A DNA stretch of 30,815 bases from Lachnospiraceae bacterium (GTDB lineage Bacteria; Bacillota; Clostridia; Lachnospirales; Lachnospiraceae). Below, in pieces: positions 15,460 to 23,619 of this stretch; the stretch's first letter is position 1, and each line of letters opens with the position of its first letter. The notes beneath the pieces were generated by a model. The model searched no databases, was not told the origin of the DNA, and was given only the letters and a program-made list of their open reading frames with translations. Made by a program: the position numbers and the translations under genes. The stretch spans positions 1-30,815 of the forward strand of contig CAAFVW010000190.1 of the NCBI GenBank assembly GCA_900766575.1. The letters run 5' to 3'.

Positions 15460-16077
15460 TCAAATTATTTTTCTTATCTTACCTTTCAGACGCTGTAAGG
15501 CATTATCTGTAGATTTCTCATCTCTTCCCAGCACCTTGGCGATCTGGCTGTAGCTCATTCCCGTCAGATACAGATCCAGCACCTGTTTCTCGAAACTGCT
15601 GAGCTCTGTCTCGATAGATCTCTCCAGATCTTCCACCCGCTCCTTGTCCAGGAAAAGTTCCTCCGGACTCATCTGGGTTCTGGCTGCCAGGGCCTCAACC
15701 AGATTCCTCTCTTCGCTGTCAGTACCGTCTCCACTTCTCTCATACAGTGAAACATAACTGTTAAGCGGGAAATGCTTCAGGCGTTTGGATGCCTGCACTG
15801 CCGTATACATCTGTCTGCTGATGCACAGATCCGCAAACGTATAAAAGCTGGCATCTCTGCCGCAGTCATAATCCCGTACCGCTTTAAACAGACCGATCAT
15901 CCCCTCCTGGATCAGATCCTCGCTGTCTCCGCCCAGGATATACATGGATTTCGCCTTGCTGCGCACCAGATTCTTATACTTGTCGCAGATATAGTCCATG
16001 ACCTGTCTGTCGCCCTCGCGCAGCTGGTCAATGAGTTCTTCATCTGTCATCTCTTCATATTTGGAATGCTCTGTCAT
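15460..16077 (-). CDS. sigH: RNA polymerase sporulation/stationary-phase sigma factor SigH
   Basis: The 205-residue sigma-70 family protein matches Spo0H/SigH. Region 1.2-2 begins MTDEELIDQLREGDRQVMDY and continues through GGDSEDLIQEGMIGLFKAV (core binding) and FADLCISRQMYTAVQ (-10 recognition). Region 4 has the helix-turn-helix GMSYSQIAKVLGRDEKSTDN. SigH drives early sporulation and transition-state genes. It is the last gene of the cysE operon, 12 bases after rlmB, a conserved position in Firmicutes. A GGGAGAGGAG site precedes the ATG. Confidence 0.93.
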   Translation of the reverse strand: MTEHSKYEEMTDEELIDQLREGDRQVMDYICDKYKNLVRSKAKSMYILGGDSEDLIQEGMIGLFKAVRDYDCGRDASFYTFADLCISRQMYTAVQASKRLKHFPLNSYVSLYERSGDGTDSEERNLVEALAARTQMSPEELFLDKERVEDLERSIETELSSFEKQVLDLYLTGMSYSQIAKVLGRDEKSTDNALQRLKGKIRKII

Positions 16078-16089
16078 GCTCCTCTCCCA

Positions 16090-16833
16090 TTACCCTTGCA
16101 GTCTCTGACGCACGATCTCGTAAGCCAGCACCCCCGCTGCCACAGAAGCATTCAGAGAATCAATATCTCCCTTCATGGGAATGGATGCCACCATGTCACA
16201 TTTTTCCTTCACCAGACGTCCTACACCCTCGCCCTCGTTGCCAATAACCAGACCGATGGGACCTTTCAGATCCAGATCATACATGGTTGTGCCGCCCATA
16301 TCTGCGCATACGAACCACAACCCTTCCTTTTTCAGGTTTTCAATGGTCTTCGCCAGATTCGTCACTTTGGCTACCGGTGTATAATTCAGTGCTCCCGCGG
16401 AAGTTCTGGCTACCGTGGCCGTCAGTCCGGCTGCGCGGTTTTTCGGAATGATCACACCGTGAGCCCCTGCCAGATTGGCAGTACGGATAATAGCTCCCAG
16501 ATTATGAGGATCTTCGATGTTATCCAACAGGAAGATAAAAGGCGGCTCGCCCTTTTTTCTGGCAGCTTCCAGAATATCCTCCACCTCTGCATACTCATAA
16601 GCAGCAGCATAAGCAATGACTCCCTGGTGCTTACCCGTCTCGGATAACTGATCCAGACGCTCCTTGGTCACGTACTTTACTAATGTGTCATGTTTTCTAG
16701 CTTCTCTTTTAATGGTCATCATCGGGCCGTCCTGGCAGCCGTCCAAAATGAACAGCTTGTCAATGGGTTTGCCCGAACGATACGCCTCGATCACAGCATT
16801 TCTGCCTTCTATTGTAAATTCCTGATATCCCAT
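16090..16833 (-). CDS. rlmB: 23S rRNA (guanosine 2'-O)-methyltransferase, TrmH/RlmB family
   Basis: The 247-residue protein is a SPOUT methyltransferase. The N-terminal substrate-binding domain starts GRNAVIEAYRSGKPIDKLFI. The knotted catalytic domain carries motif 1 LLDNIEDPHNLGAIIRTA, motif 2 GLVIGNEGEGVGRLV and motif 3 IPMKGDIDSLNASVAAGVLAY. These fit RlmB, which methylates G2251 of 23S rRNA, though related TrmH paralogues are hard to exclude. It sits between mrnC and sigH, 17 bases after mrnC, with AAAGGAC before the ATG. Confidence 0.9.
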   Translation of the reverse strand: MGYQEFTIEGRNAVIEAYRSGKPIDKLFILDGCQDGPMMTIKREARKHDTLVKYVTKERLDQLSETGKHQGVIAYAAAYEYAEVEDILEAARKKGEPPFIFLLDNIEDPHNLGAIIRTANLAGAHGVIIPKNRAAGLTATVARTSAGALNYTPVAKVTNLAKTIENLKKEGLWFVCADMGGTTMYDLDLKGPIGLVIGNEGEGVGRLVKEKCDMVASIPMKGDIDSLNASVAAGVLAYEIVRQRLQG

Positions 16834-16850
16834 GCTTGTCCTTTCTTTTC

Positions 16851-17291
16851 CTAAATTTCCAGTCCCGCCAGGCGGATGCCGTCCTTGATCAGTGTCAGCA
16901 TCCGGTCCGTCTGTCCGGTCAGATACAGATACCCCATCAGTGCTTCAAAACCAGTAGCTCTGCGGTAATCCGCCACGGAAGCATTTTTTGCTGTGGTATA
17001 GGATTTGGCATTGCGCCCTCTGCGGTACACCGCCTCCTCTTCCTCCGTCAGTTCCGGAAGCAGTGCTTCGATCATGGCAGACTGCGCCGGGGCCTTTACA
17101 TAGCGTGTTGTCTTTTTGTGCAGATCATTTGCCGAACGATTGGCCCGTTCCACCACGACACTGCGGATCACCAGCTCATAGATGCCGTCACCAATGTATG
17201 CCAGCGTCAACGGAGAATAGGACCGGACATCCTGCCCTTCGCAGGCAAATGTTTCCTTAATCTTTGCAAGGAGGGTTATGCTCTCTTCCAT
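16851..17291 (-). CDS. mrnC: Mini-ribonuclease III
   Basis: Mini-III is an RNase III catalytic domain without the dsRNA-binding domain. In Bacillus it matures 23S rRNA precursors. The 146-residue protein has the expected core LTLAYIGDGIYELVIRS, with the catalytic acidic residue context, followed by RRGRNAK and a second acidic segment ATGFEALMGYLYLTG. Its ATG lies inside the last codons of cysS (16-base overlap) with GAGAGGG upstream, a classic coupled arrangement. The cysS-mrnC-rlmB order is conserved in Firmicutes. Confidence 0.93.
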   Translation of the reverse strand: MEESITLLAKIKETFACEGQDVRSYSPLTLAYIGDGIYELVIRSVVVERANRSANDLHKKTTRYVKAPAQSAMIEALLPELTEEEEAVYRRGRNAKSYTTAKNASVADYRRATGFEALMGYLYLTGQTDRMLTLIKDGIRLAGLEI

Positions 17292-18691
17292 TTTACACCC
17301 TCTCTGGTATCTTCCAGTACAATGCCTTTGGCCAACAGTTCGTCACGAATTTCATCTGCTCTTGCGAAATTCTTTGCCTTTCTGGCTGCCTGACGCTCTT
17401 CGATCAATGCCTCAATGTCACTGTCAAGCATCTCTGCTTTTTTATCCACGATCAGACCACAGATATCAGATAAGGTTACAATCTCCTGCTTCAAAGTCTC
17501 CAGAAATTCCTTGCTGCTGTCAGCTTTTGCGTTGGAATTCACGAATTTTACCAATTCGAAGATAGCTGCCAGTGCGTCCGCGGTGTTAAAGTCATCATCC
17601 ATGGCTTCGTCAAATTTTGTTTCAAAGCCCTGAGCCTCGGCGAGCAGTTTCTTCTCTTCCTCGGTCATGGGTGTATCTGCTGCCTTCTCCAACAAGAACT
17701 TCAGGTTGTCCACGCTGGTAACAATTCTCTCATAACCGTTCTTTGCAGCTTCCATCAGGTCAGCGCTGAAGTTTAACGGGCTTCTGTAGTGTGCGGACAG
17801 CATAAAGAAACGAAGCACCTGTAAATCATATTTTTCGGAAATCTCCCGGACAGTGAAGAAATTGCCCAGAGATTTGGACATCTTACGGTTATCAATGTTC
17901 AGGAATGCATTGTGCATCCAGTATTTTGCAAAGGGCTTGTCATTGGCAGCTTCGGACTGTGCGATTTCATTCTCGTGATGAGGGAAAATCAGATCCTCTC
18001 CGCCGGCATGAATATCAATTTCATCCCCCAGATAACGTTTGCTCATAACAGAACATTCAATATGCCAGCCGGGACGGCCCTGACACCAACAGGAATCCCA
18101 GTAGGGCTCGCCTTCCTTTTTCGGTTTCCACAGTACGAAATCCAGAGGATCTTCTTTCTGGTCCTCTCCGGAGACTAACAGAGATCGATTGCCTCCCTGC
18201 AGGTCATCCAGATTCTTGTGAGACAGCTTGCCATAGCCCTTGAAGCTTCTCGTCCGGAAATATACAGTACCGTCTGCCGCAGGATAAGCGTGCCTCTTAT
18301 CAATCAACGTCTGGATCATATCCAGCATTCCGCCAATCTCCTCGGTAGCCTTGGGGTTCCTGGTGGCGGGCTTGATGTTCATGCCTTCCATATCTTTTTT
18401 GCACTCTGCAATATAGCGTTCAGAGATCACGCTGGGCTCCACACCCTCTTCGTTTGCTTTTTTGATGATCTTGTCATCAACATCTGTGAAGTTGGAGACA
18501 TAATTTACTTCATAGCCCTTGTACTCCATATAACGGCGTACTGTATCAAATACGATCATGGGGCGGGCATTTCCGATGTGGATCAGGTTATACACAGTAG
18601 GTCCGCAGACATACATCTTCACCTTGCCCGGCTCTAATGGCTTGAATTCTTCTTTTTGTTTGCTTAAAGTGTTATAAATCTTGATGCTCAT
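17276..18691 (-). CDS. cysS: Cysteinyl-tRNA synthetase
   Basis: This class I synthetase of 471 residues charges tRNA-Cys. Seen directly are VCGPTVYNLIHIGNAR (zinc Cys and the HIGH-type signature) and WHIECSVMSKRYLG. IDIHAGGEDLIFPHHENEIAQ also appears, as two overlapping zinc-site and substrate segments, along with KMSKSLGNF (KMSKS loop). The length is standard. It is the second gene of a Cys T-box-controlled operon, 33 bases after cysE, and overlaps mrnC by 16 bases. GAGG precedes the ATG by about 8 bases. Confidence 0.96.
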   Translation of the reverse strand: MSIKIYNTLSKQKEEFKPLEPGKVKMYVCGPTVYNLIHIGNARPMIVFDTVRRYMEYKGYEVNYVSNFTDVDDKIIKKANEEGVEPSVISERYIAECKKDMEGMNIKPATRNPKATEEIGGMLDMIQTLIDKRHAYPAADGTVYFRTRSFKGYGKLSHKNLDDLQGGNRSLLVSGEDQKEDPLDFVLWKPKKEGEPYWDSCWCQGRPGWHIECSVMSKRYLGDEIDIHAGGEDLIFPHHENEIAQSEAANDKPFAKYWMHNAFLNIDNRKMSKSLGNFFTVREISEKYDLQVLRFFMLSAHYRSPLNFSADLMEAAKNGYERIVTSVDNLKFLLEKAADTPMTEEEKKLLAEAQGFETKFDEAMDDDFNTADALAAIFELVKFVNSNAKADSSKEFLETLKQEIVTLSDICGLIVDKKAEMLDSDIEALIEERQAARKAKNFARADEIRDELLAKGIVLEDTREGVKWKRA

Positions 18692-18724
18692 AAAAGTATC
18701 CTCATTTCTTTTTTATATTTTCTC

Positions 18725-19444
18725 TTATTTCTCTTTATCCTCTGCTTCTGCCTGTGCCGGGGTTTCCGCACTCATGGTCACAAGTCTCCGAAGCTGTTTC
18801 AGCTCGTCTTCCATCTCCAGCACGCGATTCGTCAGTTCGGAATTCTCACGCTGCAACACGGAAATATCCTCTCTGACCGGATCGGGAAGGTCTGTCTGGT
18901 TCATGGTCTCCTGCGGGTGGCTTGCATTATTACGCTTTACCACACGGCCCGGCACACCCACGACCGTAGATCCGGGCGGTACTTCACTCAGGACCACGCT
19001 TCCGGCACCGATTTTGGAATTATCCCCAATGGTAAAAGATCCCAACACTTTGGCACCCGCACTGACCATGACGTTATTGCCGATGGTCGGATGTCTCTTG
19101 CCGTGCTCTTTACCAGTACCTCCCAGGGTAACTCCCTGATACAAGGTTACGTTATCACCGATAATTGTGGTCTCACCGATGATAACACCGTTCCCATGAT
19201 CGATGAAAAAACCCTTGCCGATCTGCGCACCGGGATGAATCTCAATGCCGGTCTTGCGCACTCCGCGCTGTGAGATATATCTGGCCCAGAAATAATGCCC
19301 GCTCTGGTACAGCTTATGTGCCAGGCGGTAATGGATCATGACCTTAAAACTGGGATACAAAAGCACTTCCATGGAAGAATGGATGGCCGGGTCACGCTCC
19401 TTGATAATACGGACTTCTTCTTTTAAATTTTTGATGATGCCCAT
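18725..19444 (-). CDS. cysE: Serine O-acetyltransferase
   Basis: CysE makes O-acetylserine from serine and acetyl-CoA, the first committed step of cysteine synthesis. The 239-residue protein has the SAT N-terminal segment (ERDPAIHSSMEVLLYPSFK). A left-handed beta-helix of hexapeptide repeats follows, including GIEIHPGAQIGKGFFIDHG, with catalytic His residues, and GVTLGGTGKEHGKRHPTIG. Beyond the usual end is a ~50-residue tail predicted to be coiled coil (VLQRENSELTNRVLEMEDEL). It replaces the short C-terminal peptide that docks cysteine synthase in many enzymes. It is the first gene after the Cys T-box, so expression should rise when uncharged tRNA-Cys accumulates. Confidence 0.93.
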   Translation of the reverse strand: MGIIKNLKEEVRIIKERDPAIHSSMEVLLYPSFKVMIHYRLAHKLYQSGHYFWARYISQRGVRKTGIEIHPGAQIGKGFFIDHGNGVIIGETTIIGDNVTLYQGVTLGGTGKEHGKRHPTIGNNVMVSAGAKVLGSFTIGDNSKIGAGSVVLSEVPPGSTVVGVPGRVVKRNNASHPQETMNQTDLPDPVREDISVLQRENSELTNRVLEMEDELKQLRRLVTMSAETPAQAEAEDKEK

Positions 19445-19463
19445 GTTTTGTTTTCACCTCTAC

Positions 19464-19725
19464 AAAAAATCCGCGAATAAATTTCATCTTAGAGACGAAT
19501 TTATCCGCGGTTCCACTCTATTTAAGGGACAAAGCCCTTCACTCAGGCGCCTGTGCGCCATGCACATAACGGATGCTCACCGGATCCGGATACTTATGTC
19601 TGTTCCCCGGATCAGCTCACAGGCGCACTTCCTTTTCCTCAGACGAAAGCCGCTCCCAGCTTCTAACAGCTTCTCTCTGGCGTCCCACCGAAAAGTACTT
19701 TTCCTGCTCCATGCCTTTACTGAAT
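19464..19725 (-). promoter_or_regulatory. T-box riboswitch, cysteine-responsive (predicted specifier TGC)
   Basis: The leader of cysE carries the invariant T-box sequence AGAGTGGAACCGCGG (19505-19519, minus strand), preceded by a small stem III hairpin (AAGGG/CCCTT). It is followed by a terminator, where CCGCGGATAAATT pairs with the segment ending TTTATTCGCGG (19471-19510), then a T run (19464-19470). In stem I, the AGTA loop-E strand is followed by CTTTTC, which pairs with GAAAAG. Next come GAAG and then TGC (19625-19627). By analogy with solved T-boxes this places TGC as the specifier, i.e. cysteine. That agrees with the downstream cysE-cysS genes. Uncharged tRNA-Cys would stabilise the antiterminator. 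Confidence 0.9.
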
Positions 19726-19746
19726 ATATGATAATTCCTACTAAAT

Positions 19747-19775
19747 AAGATATGCAAAAATACCTGTTTTGTCAA
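19747..19775 (-). promoter_or_regulatory. Promoter of the cysE-sigH operon
   Basis: TTGACA (19770-19775) and TATCTT (19747-19752) are separated by 17 bases on the minus strand and lie directly upstream of the T-box leader. Confidence 0.75.
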
Positions 19776-19787
19776 CCCTGGAGTTTC

Positions 19788-20120
19788 CTACATGACAGCT
19801 TTTTCCAAGGTTTCCCTCACGTATTCATTCAGTGACATTTGGCATGCAGTCGCATGAATCACTAACTTTTTATGTGTTTCCGGCGCAATTCTGATATTAA
19901 AACTACCTTTATATGCCTTCTCCGGAATTTTCCCATTTTCTTCACATAGTAACAGATAATCATCTACCGCCCCATGAAAATCTTCTACCAGACTCCTGGC
20001 ATCGGTTCCTTCATAAGAGATCAGGGAACGGATCCCCATTACCTTTCCGAAAAAGATTCCATCCTCCTCGGAAAATTCTACGCTGCCGACATACCCTTTA
20101 TATTCCATCGTATTTTTCAA
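19788..20120 (-). CDS. hicB: HicB-family antitoxin / RHH-domain protein
   Basis: The 110-residue protein has the HicB layout. A partial RNase H-like N-terminal domain (YKGYVGSVEFSEEDGIFFGKV, then GIRSLISYEGTDARSLVEDF) is followed by a C-terminal DNA-binding helical segment (FNIRIAPETHKKLVIHA and QMSLNEYVRETLEKAV). HicB normally neutralises the HicA mRNA interferase and represses its own operon. The start is TTG at 20120: AGGAGGG lies 6 bases upstream, whereas the next ATG (20108) is too far from it. No intact hicA is present; a broken remnant lies directly upstream. It may act as a stand-alone regulator. Confidence 0.85.
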   Translation of the reverse strand: MKNTMEYKGYVGSVEFSEEDGIFFGKVMGIRSLISYEGTDARSLVEDFHGAVDDYLLLCEENGKIPEKAYKGSFNIRIAPETHKKLVIHATACQMSLNEYVRETLEKAVM

Positions 20121-20207
20121 ATCAATCCCTCCTGTTCCAACAGATCACATAATTGTCTGACCTGGTATGCTTTTTAACTGTTTAATTAGTTTTTCCTTTT
20201 GTCCCAT
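20117..20207 (-). pseudogene. hicA: Frameshifted hicA remnant (toxin N-terminus)
   Basis: An ATG at 20207 with AAGGGG about 6 bases upstream opens MGQKEKLIKQLKSIPGQTIM and then meets TGA (20145-20147). Shifting frame there continues as CDLLEQEGLI and stops at TGA overlapping the hicB TTG. The combined pattern, EKLIxxLxSxP, T, then LLxxxG, resembles the first ~30 residues of HicA toxins, and the hicA-hicB order is canonical. The catalytic-histidine half is absent, so toxin activity is not expected. The homology is inferred from a short match. Confidence 0.45.
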
Positions 20208-20227
20208 TTGTACCCCTTGTTAATTAT

Positions 20228-20272
20228 ATTATATTTTTTCTGCTTGCTTTTTGCAACTGTTTTTAGTTGCAA
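20228..20272 (-). promoter_or_regulatory. hicAB promoter with palindromic operator
   Basis: On the minus strand TTGCAA (20251-20256) and TATAAT (20228-20233) are 17 bases apart. The -35 box is part of a perfect 8-bp inverted repeat TTGCAACT-N6-AGTTGCAA (20251-20272). An operator covering the -35 region fits HicB autorepression; binding itself is inferred. Confidence 0.6.
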
Positions 20273-20364
20273 ACATGAAGTTAAAAGCATATTTTCTACT
20301 TAATTTCAATGGATTGGAAAATTTCTCCGACATTGGGTTCTAATAGAAAATAGATCTGATAATA
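20273..20364. other. AT-rich intergenic spacer
   Basis: No gene, promoter pair or strong repeat was seen between the hicAB operator and the terminator of the BlaR1-like gene, apart from short repeats of AATAGAAAA. Confidence 0.4.
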
Positions 20365-20401
20365 GAAAAGGTTCTATGCCATTTATATTAGCATAGAACC
20401 T
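20365..20401 (-). terminator. Terminator of the blaI-blaR1-like operon
   Basis: A perfect 11-bp inverted repeat AGGTTCTATGC (20369-20379) and GCATAGAACCT (20391-20401) with an 11-base loop is followed on the minus strand by TTTTCTATT. It lies 19 bases past the BlaR1-like stop codon. Confidence 0.8.
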
Positions 20402-20420
20402 CTGTAATCACAATAGTATT

Positions 20421-23165
20421 TTATTCTTCCAAAAGCACCCACTTTCCCTCCGGTGCCGCATCCAGGATCCAGTACTGGCACCGTCGGATGTCCGCCTGCA
20501 GACTTCCGGTCTCCTGTAATTTTTCCCCATCGTAGGTGAAGAATACGGTTCCCGCTTTTGCATCATCTCCGGTCTCATACAGTGCGATCACGATCTGCTC
20601 CCCATCCGGACTGTAAGCGAGAATGCTGTTATCCAACAGTCTTGCATGACGGTCTACATTGTTACCTTCCACTCCGAAGGTGTAATTCACCGGGCTGTTT
20701 CCTTCCACGTTCTTCCAGGCGTCTGTTTGTAGTGTGATCCGCTCCGCTGTCGCATCTCCATCCAGATCAATCAGTGCATAGGTCTCAGAAAAAGTTCTCT
20801 GGGACACATCGCATACCATACCGGGATGAGATAAAATATCTTCCCGCCATTCCACAGCATACCGGTCCTTTGACACCTGATCCAGCCTGTCAGCTCCGGC
20901 GTCCAGACCACTGATGGAATACTGCTGATAGAGTTCTCCGTTGCCGTTATAGACCGTCACGAAACCATTCTGTACTTTCATGGAAAACGGAAGCACAGGT
21001 TCTGCCGTTTCTTCCCCGGTCAATTCCCATCCGGTATCACCTGCCAGGCTGCAGTTCTTCACCGTATACAGTGTAGGTTTCCCGTCCTCCTGTAAATACT
21101 CTGCTGCTTCTGTCATATAGAATACCCTGCTGCCCATCCAGCCGATACTGCTGTCCTCCTGCACCTTCTCGTTATAAGCGTTGGAAGTACAGTAGTAAGT
21201 CCGGTCACAGATTGCAGCCGATGCCATATTTTCCGGGATGCCATCCGCAGACACACACCGGAAGGTATGATTATACATCACGTAGATTCCACAGCTGGAT
21301 ACCTGAATATGAATACCGGAACCGGAATAGCTTCCGATCTTCGTCTCCAGATACTCTGTATACTGTCCTGCCGGCACATTTCCCGGAGAATACGCTTCGT
21401 ATTCCACATAGACTCTCCGGGCAGACTGCTCTCCCGGGAGCGACCCGATCTTCTGCTTTGCTGCCGCACTCACATCTCCGGTAGACAACAGCCAGATTTT
21501 CTGTTCCTCCTCCGCCAGCACCATAGGAATCTCGATCACAGAACCATCCTTCTCAAAAGTATACTCCACATTGACCACCGATCCTTCTCCCATACGGTCA
21601 TCGCCATAGAGCTGGTACTGTCTTGCCGCCTCGTAGAGGACTTCCGTCACCTCACCGGTACCCTTCCCCAGTGACAGAAGCTGCTTTGCCGCCGTCACAG
21701 GATCCTTATAATCCTCGTAGAATCTGTGATCACCGGTGCCGTACTGCTCCTCGAAACGGCTGTTTTCGAACATCTCCCAGTTCGCAGGATCCCCGGCATA
21801 CCTTCTGTGATTAACATACCATCCCTTCTCCTGTGCAAAGGAATGGGTACTCTCGATCCGCTCGGGGGAATAAAATTCCGCGAAATCGGCGCGCGTCTCA
21901 AACGTTGCATGCGACAGCTTTTCCGCATAAATATCCCATTCTTCCTGTGTCCAGACAGCCTCATCGGAATACTCCGTATCACTGATATCTACCGGCTCGT
22001 TCTGGGCAGACGGTGCGGTTTCCGTAGGAAGTTTTTCCTCACTGCGGTTTCCTCCCGGATTACTGCACAGGCAGATGATGAGTGCTGCGATCACCGCCAC
22101 CGCACCGATAAGGATCCAGAACGGAGGTTTGCGATAATCCAGCACATGGCGGATCCGGTTCTTCACATGATCCTCTCCGAAGGATAACAGCGCGCAGATT
22201 GTACCGCCACGGTATTTCCTCCACCTGCCGTCGCTGGCTTCCTCAAGCAGTGTATAAGAATAGGTCTTCTTGCTTTCCTCTCCCAAAAGCTTTACCACTT
22301 TTTCATCGCAGGACATCTCACAGTCCATATTCATCAGATAAAATGCCAGCCACACCAAGGGATTGAACCAATGCACACAGCAGATAAAAAGCACTGCCGG
22401 CTTGATCAGATAGTCTCTCCTCTGCAAATGCACCCTCTCATGGCACAACACTACCTCTCTGCTCTCCCCTGCAAGCTCCAATGACAGATAAATGGTCGGA
22501 TGCAGAATCCCCATAACAAAAGAAAGGTGTCCCCCCTTAATCTCGCAAATTCCTTCTTCTACTTTGTGAACGCCATTTTCCGGCTGATGCAGACGGTAAT
22601 ACATCCGCAGATAGGAAAACAGATGATAACCGGCAAACCCAACAAACCCGATCAGCCACAAGTACGGTAACACGATTCCCACCAGGGTTTTCAGCATCTG
22701 TGTGCTGTGTGTTGCAAATATTTCCGTGGTTGGGTCGCTCGTTACAGACATTCCTGTCTGTCCGGTTGCCATAGAAGGCTCCTGCGAAAGTGTCTCCGGC
22801 TGACTGCCATCGTCACTATCGGTCTGCTCCGTCATGCCTGAAACCTGTATTGCTTCCGCGGTCGAATGTTCCAGTACATCTCTTTCCCCAGCATTTCTCT
22901 CATTCTGCATGATATCTCCGGGCACCTTCAGCGGCGCGCTCACCGTCTGTCCCATTACCAGCCGCTGTGGGATCAGGCTGATCTGTGTCTGCGGAAATGC
23001 CGGACAGCACAGGCGCAGAAACACGATTCCCCACAACAGATAAGAACACCATCTAGGAGCCCTGCGAAGCACCAGTCTCGCCACCAGCACCAGCAAAATG
23101 CAATAGCTTCCCACCAGGCTCAAGTTGCAAACGATCCCAAATACCTTCTCTAAAATCTCCCTCAT
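20421..23165 (-). CDS. BlaR1/MecR1-like M56 membrane metallopeptidase sensor
   Basis: The 914-residue protein has N-terminal membrane helices (~15-58 and ~158-188) and a zinc protease domain. The protease has HERVH (242-246) and a downstream acidic ligand segment, MDCEMSCDEKV (~280-290), followed by a single helix (~353-372). The remaining ~540 residues are extracytoplasmic. They do not look like the penicillin-binding serine domain of true BlaR1, since I see no SxxK plus KTG arrangement. They include a stretch resembling a stress- or nutrient-sensing repeat (LIDLDGDATAERITLQTD). It is coupled with the BlaI-type repressor gene ending 13 bases upstream. The signal sensed is unknown, and beta-lactam sensing should not be assumed. 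Confidence 0.85.
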   Translation of the reverse strand: MREILEKVFGIVCNLSLVGSYCILLVLVARLVLRRAPRWCSYLLWGIVFLRLCCPAFPQTQISLIPQRLVMGQTVSAPLKVPGDIMQNERNAGERDVLEHSTAEAIQVSGMTEQTDSDDGSQPETLSQEPSMATGQTGMSVTSDPTTEIFATHSTQMLKTLVGIVLPYLWLIGFVGFAGYHLFSYLRMYYRLHQPENGVHKVEEGICEIKGGHLSFVMGILHPTIYLSLELAGESREVVLCHERVHLQRRDYLIKPAVLFICCVHWFNPLVWLAFYLMNMDCEMSCDEKVVKLLGEESKKTYSYTLLEEASDGRWRKYRGGTICALLSFGEDHVKNRIRHVLDYRKPPFWILIGAVAVIAALIICLCSNPGGNRSEEKLPTETAPSAQNEPVDISDTEYSDEAVWTQEEWDIYAEKLSHATFETRADFAEFYSPERIESTHSFAQEKGWYVNHRRYAGDPANWEMFENSRFEEQYGTGDHRFYEDYKDPVTAAKQLLSLGKGTGEVTEVLYEAARQYQLYGDDRMGEGSVVNVEYTFEKDGSVIEIPMVLAEEEQKIWLLSTGDVSAAAKQKIGSLPGEQSARRVYVEYEAYSPGNVPAGQYTEYLETKIGSYSGSGIHIQVSSCGIYVMYNHTFRCVSADGIPENMASAAICDRTYYCTSNAYNEKVQEDSSIGWMGSRVFYMTEAAEYLQEDGKPTLYTVKNCSLAGDTGWELTGEETAEPVLPFSMKVQNGFVTVYNGNGELYQQYSISGLDAGADRLDQVSKDRYAVEWREDILSHPGMVCDVSQRTFSETYALIDLDGDATAERITLQTDAWKNVEGNSPVNYTFGVEGNNVDRHARLLDNSILAYSPDGEQIVIALYETGDDAKAGTVFFTYDGEKLQETGSLQADIRRCQYWILDAAPEGKWVLLEE

Positions 23166-23178
23166 CCAATCTCCTCCG

Positions 23179-23532
23179 TCAGCTCTTATAATCCTCGATC
23201 ATAGCTTCAATCTCTGCGATCTGCGCTGCGCTGAGCTTCTTGCTCTGGATAAATGCGGCAATCATCTTCGGCAGCGAACCGCCGTAAGCCTTCTCCACGA
23301 AAGCCTCCCCCTGAGCTCTGTGGTATTCCTCCTTATTAAATACAGAAGATACGATGGCATTCTCATTTTTGAAAATACCGTTCTCACACAGCTTTTTAAT
23401 GAACGTATAGGTAGTGGATTTCTTCCAGCCGAACTTCTCCGCGCACTGTTTTACCAGTTCTCCGGAACCGATGGGTTCCTCCTCCCAGATCAGCTCCGCA
23501 AATTTGTATTCTGTCTCCGTCATCTGATACAT
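23179..23532 (-). CDS. BlaI/MecI-family transcriptional repressor
   Basis: The 117-residue protein is a winged helix repressor of the BlaI/MecI/CopY family. It has MTETEYKFAELIWEEEPIGS, the recognition region KFGWKKSTTYTFIKKLCENG, and a C-terminal dimerisation helix with a cleavage-prone linker. In the family, the partner M56 protease triggers its removal from DNA. The ATG at 23532 is preferred because AAGGAGG is 7 bases upstream. The ATG at 23538 is almost on top of that site, and the distant start at 23628 adds unconserved residues. It is the first gene of the pair. Confidence 0.88.
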   Translation of the reverse strand: MYQMTETEYKFAELIWEEEPIGSGELVKQCAEKFGWKKSTTYTFIKKLCENGIFKNENAIVSSVFNKEEYHRAQGEAFVEKAYGGSLPKMIAAFIQSKKLSAAQIAEIEAMIEDYKS

Positions 23533-23619
23533 TCCCATTCCTCCTTGTATCCTTCTTAATCCAGCGCTTGCCATATGCAATCCTATTGGCTTTTTTGCGC
23601 TCATCACATTATAAAAGTT

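Noticed and set aside
20421..23165. Reading the BlaR1-like gene as a beta-lactam resistance sensor
   Set aside because: The outer domain lacks the penicillin-binding serine motifs and no beta-lactamase gene is nearby.
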